Positions 1 through 7,947 of a stretch of 64,000 bases of DNA are shown piece by piece (position 1 is the first letter of the stretch; every line of letters starts with the position of its first letter). Both the position numbers and the translations under genes were made by a program. Below the pieces are notes generated by a model that worked only from the letters and a program-made list of their open reading frames with translations, was not told the origin of the DNA and did no database searches. Source of the DNA: Planctomycetota bacterium. Lineage in GTDB: Bacteria > Planctomycetota > Planctomycetia > Planctomycetales > Planctomycetaceae. The DNA is taken from contig JAHZKX010000011.1 of the NCBI GenBank assembly GCA_022600195.1, forward strand, positions 87,501-151,500. The letters are read 5' to 3'.

Positions 1-677
1 CTATTCAGACTCGCTTTCGCTGGGACTTCGGCCCGGAAGGCCTTAATCAAGCCATTGACGGTAACTCGCCGGATCATTATGCAAAAGGCACGCCGTCACA
101 CGTATCCGAAGATAATCGTGCTCCGACAGCTTGTAAGCGTATGGTTTCAGGTTCTTTCCCTCCCCTAACAGGGGTTCTTTTCATCTTTCGGTCACCCTAC
201 TTTTCACTATCGGTCATCAGAGAATACTTAGCCTTAGGAGATGGACCTCCCAGATTCAGTCCGGATTCCACGTGGCCGGACCTACTCGGGTACTTGTCGG
301 AAGTCTGTTCGCTTTCAAATACGGGACTGTCACCCTCTATGGTTTCGCTTTCCAACGAATTCTTTTAACAAACAGTTTTGTAACTTCACAATGACAAGCC
401 CCACAACCCCGCCTTGCCGAAGCAAAACGGTTTAGGCTAGATTCGCTTTCGCTCGCCGCTACTCACGAAGTCGCTGTTGCTTTCCTTTCCTGCGGTTACT
501 GAGATGTTTCAGTTCTCCGCGTGTGCCTCATATGCCTATGTATTCAACATATGATAATTCAGGAACCTCGGGATCAACGCTCGTTTGACAACTTCCCCAA
601 GATTATCGCAGTCTTCCACGCCCTTCATCGCCTTCTGATGCCAAGACATCCCCCATACGCCCTTAGTAGTTTAGCCG
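1..677 (-). rRNA. rrl: 23S ribosomal RNA, 5' portion (continues past the left edge)
   Basis: The reverse complement reads as the start of a bacterial large-subunit rRNA. The block around 600-677 matches the 23S 5' end (GGCTAAACTACTAAGGG, then GATGTCTTGGC and GGCGATGAAGGGCGTG), in the same order as the E. coli 5' end. The conserved stretch at about 200-255 is the reverse complement of a known 23S domain I segment. The mature 5' end is placed at about 671-680 by similarity, so it is accurate to a few bases. Short open frames inside this stretch are not genes. The gene is transcribed leftwards behind two tRNAs, and no 16S gene lies upstream in this window. Confidence 0.95.
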
Positions 678-889
678 TAATAATTCTTACCTCACACAGA
701 CCACATTGATCAGTGGGAGCCAAAAACATTACAACCCGAATTCCGTTCACAAAGCCTTGCATAACAGCTTTGCACTTGAATTCGATTCGCCTAAGAACAA
801 ATCTCGGTCAGCAATACCATTCCGAAGAATAAGTATTGCAACTTGAGAAACTCTATCGTTTTTTAGATGCCACTTATTACTTTTACCAA

Positions 890-904
890 ATTGTCAAAGA
901 TCGT
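890..904 (-). promoter_or_regulatory. boxA-like antitermination site in the 23S leader
   Basis: On the minus strand the leader reads CGATCTTTGACAAT. This is close to the bacterial rRNA boxA consensus (GCTCTTTAACAA), the NusB/NusE loading site that keeps polymerase from terminating early in untranslated rRNA. It lies about 215 bases upstream of the mature 23S 5' end and downstream of the 1011-1038 promoter candidate, as expected for an rRNA leader. The call rests on sequence similarity only. Confidence 0.55.
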
Positions 905-1010
905 TGTTTCCCTGGCTCATCACCAGAGAAAAACAGCCAACCAAAATCAGCTGAATCAGGTCCAGCACTGCTGAAACTGATTCAATCGACTTAAGTCAGC
1001 TGAGAGGGTC

Positions 1011-1038
1011 ATTTTATAATCGCCCCTCAGAAAGTCAA
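1011..1038 (-). promoter_or_regulatory. Candidate sigma70-type promoter for 23S rRNA
   Basis: On the minus strand TTGACT (1033-1038) and TAAAAT (1011-1016) are separated by 16 bases; each hexamer matches five of six consensus positions. Transcription would start near 1004, leaving a leader of roughly 325 bases that contains the boxA-like site before 23S. This promoter lies between tRNA-Ala and 23S, so 23S could be made independently of the tRNAs. The rest of 678-1281 holds no other gene that I can see. Confidence 0.5.
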
Positions 1039-1281
1039 CCGTCCGAGAAACGATTCAGATAAACTTTTAAAAATCTCTCGAAATTCTTTCGCCGCAAACT
1101 CTTTTACAACAATCACTTGCTGTCTACAAAACCACTGACTCGCAGTGAAGGAGCGGGATCTTAACCAGTCAGAAACCACCCGTCAACCCACTCGGAAAAA
1201 ATTCCCCGGAAGTTTCCTGGAAAGCTGAAAGACATTGTTCAACAAGCCCTAAGGCCCCAGTCTTTCAACAACAGAAAACAA

Positions 1282-1354
<73 letters not shown>

Positions 1355-1451
1355 CAAAAAATGCCAACAATAGATACTATCGCAGACAAACCTCACATTC
1401 ACAATTCAAAACTGCTATAAAAATAGAGGTTTCCTCTTAAGGAAGAAAAAA

Positions 1452-1525
<74 letters not shown>

Positions 1526-1541
1526 CAATAAGAGGACGGGT

Positions 1542-1570
1542 ATTCTGTCTTCTTATCTTGTTGCTGTAAA
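1542..1570 (-). promoter_or_regulatory. Candidate promoter for the tRNA-Ile/tRNA-Ala/23S unit
   Basis: On the minus strand TTTACA (1565-1570) and CAGAAT (1542-1547) are 17 bases apart, matching five and four of six consensus positions. A start near 1535 would leave only a few bases before tRNA-Ile. This fits a transcription unit that begins with the tRNA rather than with a 16S gene. The -10 element is weak, so the call is tentative. Confidence 0.35.
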
Positions 1571-1757
1571 GTCTCTTTCGGCACTAGTTTTGCAAAAAAT
1601 TACATTTTCTTCACCTGAAAATGACACAAGCTCAAATGATTAAGTTCACGTACTGAAAACAGTATTTCTCGAAAATTTTTCACACATTACCTCGCAGACA
1701 GACGTATGAAACATAGGTGCTTCAATACAGTCATTTGTATCTTAAGAGAAAAATCAG

Positions 1758-2132
1758 ATGCGGCGGAAAAATTCGAAAACTGCTTTACTACTGCTCTTAT
1801 CGGTAATGCTTTTTTTGCCGGGAGAGTGGTGTTGCGCCTCCCCTATAAAGGAAATCTCGAAAAATCAGACAGAGGCTTCCCTATGCTGTACAACTCAAAA
1901 GCATTCTCCAGAAAAGTCTGATTCGCCAATTGCGCCGGAAAATTGCCGCTGTTGCATGGGCAAGGTTTTTTCTAATTCGGGAAAAACAAACCTGATTCCA
2001 ACGCAACCGGCACTCCATTTCGACAGACATTGGGAAACAATCACCTTTAAAACAGGCTTGCCCGATAACTCAAAATCAACGCTCTTCCATTCTCATCCCT
2101 TGCATGTACTTCTCTGTGTGTGGATCTGCTGA
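1758..2132 (+). CDS. Small exported cysteine-pair protein, unknown function
   Basis: A 124-residue protein that I do not recognise. It starts with a clear export signal: positive charges at residues 2-7, then a leucine-rich core up to about residue 20. The mature part carries adjacent cysteine pairs (WCCAS, LCCTT, CRCCMG), and the C-terminus is short and hydrophobic with two more cysteines (VLLCVWIC). The histidines and cysteines suggest binding of a soft metal, but this is inference. The start has only a weak purine-rich site (AAGAGA). An overlapping frame from 1706 lacks a signal peptide and was not chosen. The next gene, 80 bases downstream on the same strand, is also an exported CC-pair protein, so the two probably act together. 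Confidence 0.6.
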   Translation: MRRKNSKTALLLLLSVMLFLPGEWCCASPIKEISKNQTEASLCCTTQKHSPEKSDSPIAPENCRCCMGKVFSNSGKTNLIPTQPALHFDRHWETITFKTGLPDNSKSTLFHSHPLHVLLCVWIC

Positions 2133-2212
2133 TTTTCTGACATTGCATCTCGCAATTTTCAAACTCAAATCAGTTCAAGTTCCTATTAATTCACACGAAT
2201 TGGAGAAATACT

Positions 2213-2515
2213 ATGTTTACTAAATTAATCGCTGCGACTCTTTTATCGTCTGGTATGGTGCTGGTTGCCTCAGCAGGCGCTCAATCTGCCAGCCAAAACT
2301 GTTGTGACCTCAACATGAAATGCTGTGAGGCTGGGCTGCAATGCTGTAAATCAGACTCAAAACCAAATTGTTGCCAACAGGGTCTGGAATGCTGCGAACA
2401 GCAACGGGAATGCTGTAGTGTAGCCCAAGACTGCTGTAAATCTCAGCGCACCTGCTGTGAAACACCGTCTGCCTGCTGCATTGAACGCCCAACAGCAAAC
2501 GGTCCTCCAGCTTGA
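2213..2515 (+). CDS. Exported protein with nine CC pairs in heptad register
   Basis: A 100-residue protein with a signal peptide (about residues 1-23, ending ASAGA) and a good ribosome site (GGAG at 2202-2205, 7 bases before ATG). The mature chain is built from adjacent cysteine pairs starting at residues 30, 37, 44, 53, 60, 67, 74, 81 and 88. The spacing is CC-X5 throughout, except one CC-X7 step between 44 and 53. Eighteen of about 60 residues are cysteine, and the spacers are mostly polar or charged (Q, E, K, S, R). Such a chain could bind soft metals or form a disulfide rod in the oxidising periplasm; neither role is shown by the sequence. I do not recognise a named family. It follows another exported CC-pair protein and ends in a strong terminator. 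Confidence 0.8.
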   Translation: MFTKLIAATLLSSGMVLVASAGAQSASQNCCDLNMKCCEAGLQCCKSDSKPNCCQQGLECCEQQRECCSVAQDCCKSQRTCCETPSACCIERPTANGPPA

Positions 2516-2557
2516 CCTTTCTAAAAAGAAAGACTGAAAAACCTTTACGACAGAATC

Positions 2558-2598
2558 AATCTCTTGCAGACACCTCGTCTGCAAGAGATTCTTTTTTT
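2558..2598 (+). terminator. Strong intrinsic terminator after the CC-repeat gene
   Basis: A perfect 14-base-pair stem (2558-2571 with 2577-2590) encloses a 5-base loop and is followed by seven T residues (2592-2598). It closes the transcription unit of the cysteine-pair genes and isolates it from the hydrolase gene that follows. Confidence 0.9.
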
Positions 2599-2670
2599 AA
2601 GAATTCGTTGTGATTCAGTCAAAACTGCCATACGATAATCAGGAACTTGCTCTCATACAGTTTTCCAAAA

Positions 2671-4905
2671 ATGAGGTCAGCAGTGAAATCTTTGTCATCT
2701 TCCCGCTTCTGTATTTTTCTTCTTATCATTCACGCATTCGGCAGCCTGATGACAGCAGCCGAACCAGTTCCAGACGAACTCCAGCGCTGGCTGAAGCCAC
2801 AAAGCTGGAATCGGGACACACAAGGTCCTGTAATTGAGCTTGGGAAAGCGGATAAATTCGACGATACGCATCTCTTTGCCCCCTGTGTGAGTTTTGAAAA
2901 AGGACAATTCTCTCTCTGGTATTGTGGCTCTCAAGGTACTGTCAAAAAACGTGTATTTCAGATGGGTCTCGCACACAGTTCAGATGGCATTCAATTTCAA
3001 AAACAGGCAAATAACCCTGTTTTTCGGTTCGGAGATGCAAAACATTCGATACTGACTCCCACATTGCTTCGCGCACCCACTGGCGCAACTTTGAGAGAAA
3101 ATACACAGCTGCGAATGTGGTTTTCTTCGACAGATTTTCAAGATCCGACGGGCTTGCATCAACTTCACGAAACTTCAAGCAAAGATGGAATTCACTGGAC
3201 AGCTCCCAGTCCGGCCGAGCTGAATCAAGTCTATGCTCCAACAATTCTGAAAACGGGCCGCACTTACCAGATGTGGTTTAATGATGTCTCAAAAGAGCCC
3301 TGGTGTATCAAACATGCAACCAGCCTGGATGGAAAAAAATGGCGTGTCACGACCGATCCTGTTTTGGAAATCGATCAGGAATGGGAATCAGGGCGTTTAT
3401 TCTATCCAACTGTACTGAAAATAGATGATGTCTATCTAATGTGGTATGGGAGTTACTGGACAAGTCGCAAAAACACGACGGCACTCGGCTTTGCTGTTAG
3501 TATTGATGGTCTCAAATGGTATCGACATCCGGATAACCCCGTATTTAAACCGGATCCCGAACGTCCCTGGGAATCACACTATGTCACCAGTCAATCAGTC
3601 ATGGCATTTCCAGATGGGAGCTTTCGTATCTGGTACGCCAGAAGTAAAAAGCCACCTTTTGTAAATAAATATTTCGCAATCAACACAGCTCACTGGAATG
3701 GCCCTCAAACGAAAACTGTCTCCTCCATTCAAAAGAAACCCGCCGAGTTTACAAACTGGAAAAACCAAACCAGGCAGAAATTGAAAAAATCGCTGGGCAT
3801 TCCCTCAACGAACGTTGCACTCAAGAGTGAAAAGCGAGGCGAACTGGAAACCGACGGTACGGTTATCGAAAAGTGGGTTTTCACCAGCGAACCAGGTTCG
3901 AAAATACCTGCAGTGCTTTATCGTCCGAAATCTCTGACAAAACCCGCACCCGCAATAGTCCTGACCTACGGACATGGTGGCAGCAAAAGCCAGTGGCAGT
4001 ACAATTATGCAGCCTTAGCATATGCCAGGGCGGGTCTCATCTGTCTGGCCATCGATCCACTCGGTGAAGAAGAACGGAACATCAAAGGCAGACTTGGCAC
4101 ACGGGCCCACGATCCGAAAGCGGTCCACGAACGAGCACTCGCAGCGAATCGTCCCATTATGGGAAAACTGGTTTTTGATACAATGCGCGGCATCGATTTT
4201 TTATGCCAGAGAGATGATGTTGACCAATCCAGAATTGGCGTAGCAGGGAATTCACTGGGAGGCGCCGTCGCCAGTTGGATGGCTGCATTAGAGCCAAGAC
4301 TCAAACTGGCGATCGTTTCCGGCTGGGCTTACAGTAATGTCACACTCCGCAGTAAATATTGCACGAAAGTCCCCAACCAAAAACTGAGAGAACTCTGCAC
4401 CTGGGAAGAATTCCTCTCGCTGGCTGCCCCGGATTGCGCTGTGATGGTCATGAACGGCGATGCCGATTGGATCATCGATTCAGACGATGATGGCACTGCT
4501 TGGCAAAGTACACGGGCAGCTGTTTCCAAAGCAGCAAAAATCTACGATTCGCAGGGCGCATCAGGAAAAGTGTATGCCTGGTTCGAATCTCAGGGAGGCC
4601 ACAGACCTTACATGATCCATAAAGATGCGCTGCTGTGGATTCACCAGCACCTCGGCACTCCCCTGCTCTCGAAACAGCAGATTCAGAAGCTCCCTACAAT
4701 CAACTCAGGCCGCTGGTGTGATTTGAACCAGATACAACTCGAACGGTTGTATGGAACCCAATTGCATCAACGGGGAGCAACACTCGTCGATTTTCAACTT
4801 TCGTATTTGAATCGGGAGAAATTGAAGTGTCTTAAACCAGAAGAACAGGGCGACCCCGCTTATTCCCTGGAAGGCTGGCTGAAACAAATCGAACACAATG
4901 ACTAA
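2671..4905 (+). CDS. Exported beta-propeller/alpha-beta hydrolase fusion
   Basis: About 744 residues. After a signal peptide (residues 1-30), residues about 40-345 contain repeated motifs such as LWYCGSQG, MWFSSTD, MWFNDV, MWYGSYW and IWYARS. These are typical of five-bladed GH43/GH32/GH130-type propellers that bind or cleave glycans. Residues about 380-690 are an alpha/beta hydrolase of the acetyl-xylan-esterase or dienelactone-hydrolase kind. Its nucleophile elbow is GNSLGG (Ser528), with a plausible acid in MNGDADW and histidine in GGHRPYM. It probably acts on an acylated polysaccharide outside the cytoplasm. A TTG at 2647 could add eight residues, but the ATG at 2671 gives a normal signal peptide. 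The gene is convergent with the deacetylase gene, leaving an 11-base gap. Confidence 0.8.
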   Translation: MRSAVKSLSSSRFCIFLLIIHAFGSLMTAAEPVPDELQRWLKPQSWNRDTQGPVIELGKADKFDDTHLFAPCVSFEKGQFSLWYCGSQGTVKKRVFQMGLAHSSDGIQFQKQANNPVFRFGDAKHSILTPTLLRAPTGATLRENTQLRMWFSSTDFQDPTGLHQLHETSSKDGIHWTAPSPAELNQVYAPTILKTGRTYQMWFNDVSKEPWCIKHATSLDGKKWRVTTDPVLEIDQEWESGRLFYPTVLKIDDVYLMWYGSYWTSRKNTTALGFAVSIDGLKWYRHPDNPVFKPDPERPWESHYVTSQSVMAFPDGSFRIWYARSKKPPFVNKYFAINTAHWNGPQTKTVSSIQKKPAEFTNWKNQTRQKLKKSLGIPSTNVALKSEKRGELETDGTVIEKWVFTSEPGSKIPAVLYRPKSLTKPAPAIVLTYGHGGSKSQWQYNYAALAYARAGLICLAIDPLGEEERNIKGRLGTRAHDPKAVHERALAANRPIMGKLVFDTMRGIDFLCQRDDVDQSRIGVAGNSLGGAVASWMAALEPRLKLAIVSGWAYSNVTLRSKYCTKVPNQKLRELCTWEEFLSLAAPDCAVMVMNGDADWIIDSDDDGTAWQSTRAAVSKAAKIYDSQGASGKVYAWFESQGGHRPYMIHKDALLWIHQHLGTPLLSKQQIQKLPTINSGRWCDLNQIQLERLYGTQLHQRGATLVDFQLSYLNREKLKCLKPEEQGDPAYSLEGWLKQIEHND

Positions 4906-4916
4906 TTCCCCAAGGG

Positions 4917-5861
4917 TTATTTGGCAGGGGCAACTTTTTTTCGAGCCATCTTGTGAAATTGCTTCCAGGTGATGACTTCAATTCCCTGGTCTTTGATCAG
5001 TTTCATGACTTCAGGATCTGTAAAGACGCGGCGGTCACCATCGCGGCGAGAGGAGCTGTTGGTAATATTCTGGAGCTCCTGATTGTCGATTCCACAGTGA
5101 ATAATAATTTGTGTCACACCCGGTTTGAGATTGCGCAAGGACTCCAGATAGGTGTTTTTTCGCTTGGTATAATCGCGTTCTCCGTAAAATTGAAGCAGCT
5201 CATCGAGGACCGGCAATCCGTTTTTCTGCAGGACGCTTTTGAGTTCTTTTGCTCTCGCTGCAATGGCACCATATTTTTTCGGGTCCAGATTCGCCACAAA
5301 TAATACAGGCAAATCATATTCAATCCCCAGATTCACATAAATTTGAAGTAAATCGGGACGACTGACTACCGCTCCCATGTGCATATCCAAATGCGACAGC
5401 GGTACGCCAAATTTTCGAGCCCGTTCAATCTGGGCACGCAACTCTTTTTCGGCGTCTTTGACATTCACATGCGCCATAACCTGCCCCACATTGTCCCAAA
5501 GATAATTCTCTTCATCTAGCAAACTGGGCACTTGATCGCGGGAAGCAACCGGCCCCCAGCGATAATTTTTCCATTCGGAATTAAGTGTTAGGTGAATCCC
5601 ATAATCCCCTTCGGGATGATTTTTTGCATAGTCAGCAAATTCTTTAAACCACGGGCAGGGAACCATAATACTCGCCGATGAAACGATTCCTTTTTCCATA
5701 CCTTCAATCGTGCCGAGATTCACTGAATGTGACATTCCTGCATCGTCGGCGTGAATGATCACGTAACGTTTCCCATCAGGCTTATTATTTTCTGCCTGCA
5801 CAGAAGTAAATGAAAAAGCACAACTTGCCAATAAAAGAAGTAGACACAATAGCCGTTTCAT
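4917..5861 (-). CDS. Exported YdjC/ChbG-type carbohydrate deacetylase
   Basis: 314 residues with a signal peptide (KRLLCLLLLLASC, cleavage near VQAEN). The YdjC fold signature is present: HADDAG at residues 37-42 (metal-binding aspartates 39 and 40), then GIHLTLNSEW, SHLDMHMG with metal histidines, and PGVTQIIIHCG near the end. Known members remove acetyl groups from N-acetylated oligosaccharides such as chitobiose. Most are cytoplasmic, so the signal peptide suggests a periplasmic substrate. Length is normal for the family. It is divergent from the sialate O-acetylesterase gene (about 156 bases between starts), so the two deacylating enzymes may share a control region. Confidence 0.85.
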   Translation of the reverse strand: MKRLLCLLLLLASCAFSFTSVQAENNKPDGKRYVIIHADDAGMSHSVNLGTIEGMEKGIVSSASIMVPCPWFKEFADYAKNHPEGDYGIHLTLNSEWKNYRWGPVASRDQVPSLLDEENYLWDNVGQVMAHVNVKDAEKELRAQIERARKFGVPLSHLDMHMGAVVSRPDLLQIYVNLGIEYDLPVLFVANLDPKKYGAIAARAKELKSVLQKNGLPVLDELLQFYGERDYTKRKNTYLESLRNLKPGVTQIIIHCGIDNQELQNITNSSSRRDGDRRVFTDPEVMKLIKDQGIEVITWKQFHKMARKKVAPAK

Positions 5862-6017
5862 GAATCACCATAACAATTTAGAACAAATGAAATAGAAGAT
5901 TTGAGTCAACGATTTGAGAGGTATCGCTTGAAAAATCAGCTCACTAAGATCAAGCTATATCAGAATACCCTTAATGATACGTCTTCTCTAGTCTACTCAT
6001 CCCGCAAGGAACAACAA

Positions 6018-7595
6018 ATGAATCTTCCGTCCTCGAAATCATTAGTAGCCACTCTGCTGATGCTGGTTACACTGAATGCCTTTCATGGTAATCAGGCGCA
6101 AGCAAAAATCAAACTTCCTGCCATCATTGGCGATCACATGGTCCTGCAGCAAGGACAGAAAAATCCACTTTGGGGTTGGGCTGACCCTGGAGAAAAGATT
6201 ACCGTTTCTGTCGACGGACAATCTCACAGCACGACTGCCGACGCAAAAGGAAAGTGGAAAGTCAAAATTGATCCCCTGAAAGTAGGTGGTCCTTACGAAA
6301 TTACGATTAAAGGCAACGAATCGATCACACTCAAAGACGTGCTCTCAGGCGAAGTCTGGATCTGCTCAGGTCAATCCAATATGGCATGGACCGTGTCTTC
6401 CTCGACCGATGCCGACCTGGAAATCATGACAGCCAACTATCCCAAGATCCGATTGATATCGGTACCGCAGGTTGGAACGCAGGAAGCACAGGACGACTTT
6501 GTTGGAAAATGGGAAGCCTGTACTCCTCAGACCGTCGCCAATTTTTCCGGTGTCGGCTATTTCTTCGGACGACAGCTCTATCAGACCTTAAACGTGCCTA
6601 TCGGCTTGATCGATAATGCCTGGGGGGGGTCTTCTGCAGAAGCCTGGGTCAATCGAAAGCGCCTGGAAGAAGAGCCCGCCTTCAAAGGATTGATGGAAAA
6701 ATGGGAGAAGCTTGAAAAAGAATACGATTATGAAAAATTGTCGGCAAATTACAAAAAGCAGATGGAAAAATGGAAAGTCGCCAGCAAAGCAGCGAAAGTT
6801 GCTGGCAAACCTCTGCCACGGCGTCCACGTCCTCCTCGAAATCTGATGACCGGAAACCATCGTCCGTCCAATATTTATAACGGCGTGCTGCATCCTACAA
6901 TTGGATATGGCATCAAAGGGGCTATTTGGTACCAGGGTGAATCAAATGCCAGCCGTGCTTACCAATACCGTAAACTCTTCCCATTTATGATCCAGAACTG
7001 GCGCGATGAGTGGAAACAGGGTGATTTCCCCTTCTACTGGGTGCAGTTGGCCGACTTCCGCCCCGAAGTAAAAGAACCAGGCGATAGCGACTGGGCTGAA
7101 CTACGGGAAGCACAGACAATGACCATGAGCAAACTGCCCAACACGGGAGAAGCAGTGATTATCGATCTCGGTGAAGCAGTCGATATTCATCCCAAAAATA
7201 AACTGGATGTTGGTAAACGACTGGCCCGCTGGGCACTCGCCAAAGATTATGGCGTCAAGATTGTTCATCGCAGCCCCCAGTATAAATCGATGGAAGTCAA
7301 AGGCAATAAAGCCATTCTCACCTTCGATCATGTAGGAGGCGGACTGGATTTATTTGACGTCAACACACCCATCGGCTTTACCATTGCCGGTGCGGACAAG
7401 AAGTTTGTACATGCCAACGCAAAACTTCTTGGCAAGGACAAAATCGAAGTCTGGAGCGATGCCGTCGCAATGCCTGCTTCCGTCCGCTATGGCTGGGCAA
7501 ATAACCCGATCCTCAATGTTCAGAATAAAGAAGGACTTCCCATGACCCCCTTCCGCACTGATGACTGGACCGGCATTACTGTCAATAATCACTAA
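6018..7595 (+). CDS. Exported sialate O-acetylesterase-family protein (SGNH fold)
   Basis: 525 residues from the ATG at 6018, which has AAGGA 7 bases upstream and yields a signal peptide ending QAQA. A longer frame from a TTG at 5901 has no such support. The mature start [10 protein letters not shown] is typical of the family. GQSNM carries the nucleophilic serine (block I), WYQGESN is the conserved third block, and the acid-histidine pair lies in the [13 protein letters not shown] region. The protein probably removes O-acetyl groups from sialic acid or other sugars in the periplasm. A charged helical insert (about residues 225-265, rich in Lys/Glu) sits between the catalytic blocks. Confidence 0.88.
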   Translation: MNLPSSKSLVATLLMLVTLNAFHGNQAQAKIKLPAIIGDHMVLQQGQKNPLWGWADPGEKITVSVDGQSHSTTADAKGKWKVKIDPLKVGGPYEITIKGNESITLKDVLSGEVWICSGQSNMAWTVSSSTDADLEIMTANYPKIRLISVPQVGTQEAQDDFVGKWEACTPQTVANFSGVGYFFGRQLYQTLNVPIGLIDNAWGGSSAEAWVNRKRLEEEPAFKGLMEKWEKLEKEYDYEKLSANYKKQMEKWKVASKAAKVAGKPLPRRPRPPRNLMTGNHRPSNIYNGVLHPTIGYGIKGAIWYQGESNASRAYQYRKLFPFMIQNWRDEWKQGDFPFYWVQLADFRPEVKEPGDSDWAELREAQTMTMSKLPNTGEAVIIDLGEAVDIHPKNKLDVGKRLARWALAKDYGVKIVHRSPQYKSMEVKGNKAILTFDHVGGGLDLFDVNTPIGFTIAGADKKFVHANAKLLGKDKIEVWSDAVAMPASVRYGWANNPILNVQNKEGLPMTPFRTDDWTGITVNNH

Positions 7596-7621
7596 AGCAG
7601 AAGTGATACCATTAAAATTCA

Positions 7622-7661
7622 AAAACGCCTCAGGGAATTTTCTCTGGGGCGTTTTGTTTTT
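7622..7661 (+). terminator. Intrinsic terminator after the O-acetylesterase gene
   Basis: A 15-pair stem (7622-7636 with 7641-7655, including two G-T wobbles) with a short loop is followed by T residues at 7657-7661. It ends the upstream gene. The remaining bases to 7947 hold no convincing gene; a 93-codon frame across the terminator is not supported. Confidence 0.85.
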
Positions 7662-7947
7662 GATCATAGCCCAGTCATTTTCAACAAAACCAACTCCAAA
7701 GACATCCGTCAGCATGTATCAGGGAAAATCACTTACTTTTCCATTTGTGAATCATGCAAGTTCGTGCAGTGAATTTTCTTTTTCGAGCAAGATGTTAAAA
7801 AGGTGTTTACAAAAATGTAGTAAGAGTGGCCTGCTACCTTAATTCACCGATAAAATTGCTCGCTTCCTGCAGATTCCCGATTTATACTCGGACTTAGTAG
7901 GGTTTGATATCTTTTAAAAGTGATGAAGAACAGGATGCATTGTTGAA

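Noticed and set aside
141..709. Three short open frames on the plus strand
   Set aside because: They lie on the strand opposite 23S rRNA, whose conserved sequence fully explains the region.
1706..1921. 71-codon frame overlapping the first cysteine-pair gene
   Set aside because: No signal peptide, no ribosome site and no protein-like pattern; the frame from 1758 has a clear signal peptide.
7561..7842. 93-codon frame after the O-acetylesterase
   Set aside because: It overlaps the 3' end of that gene and runs through a strong terminator; composition is not protein-like.
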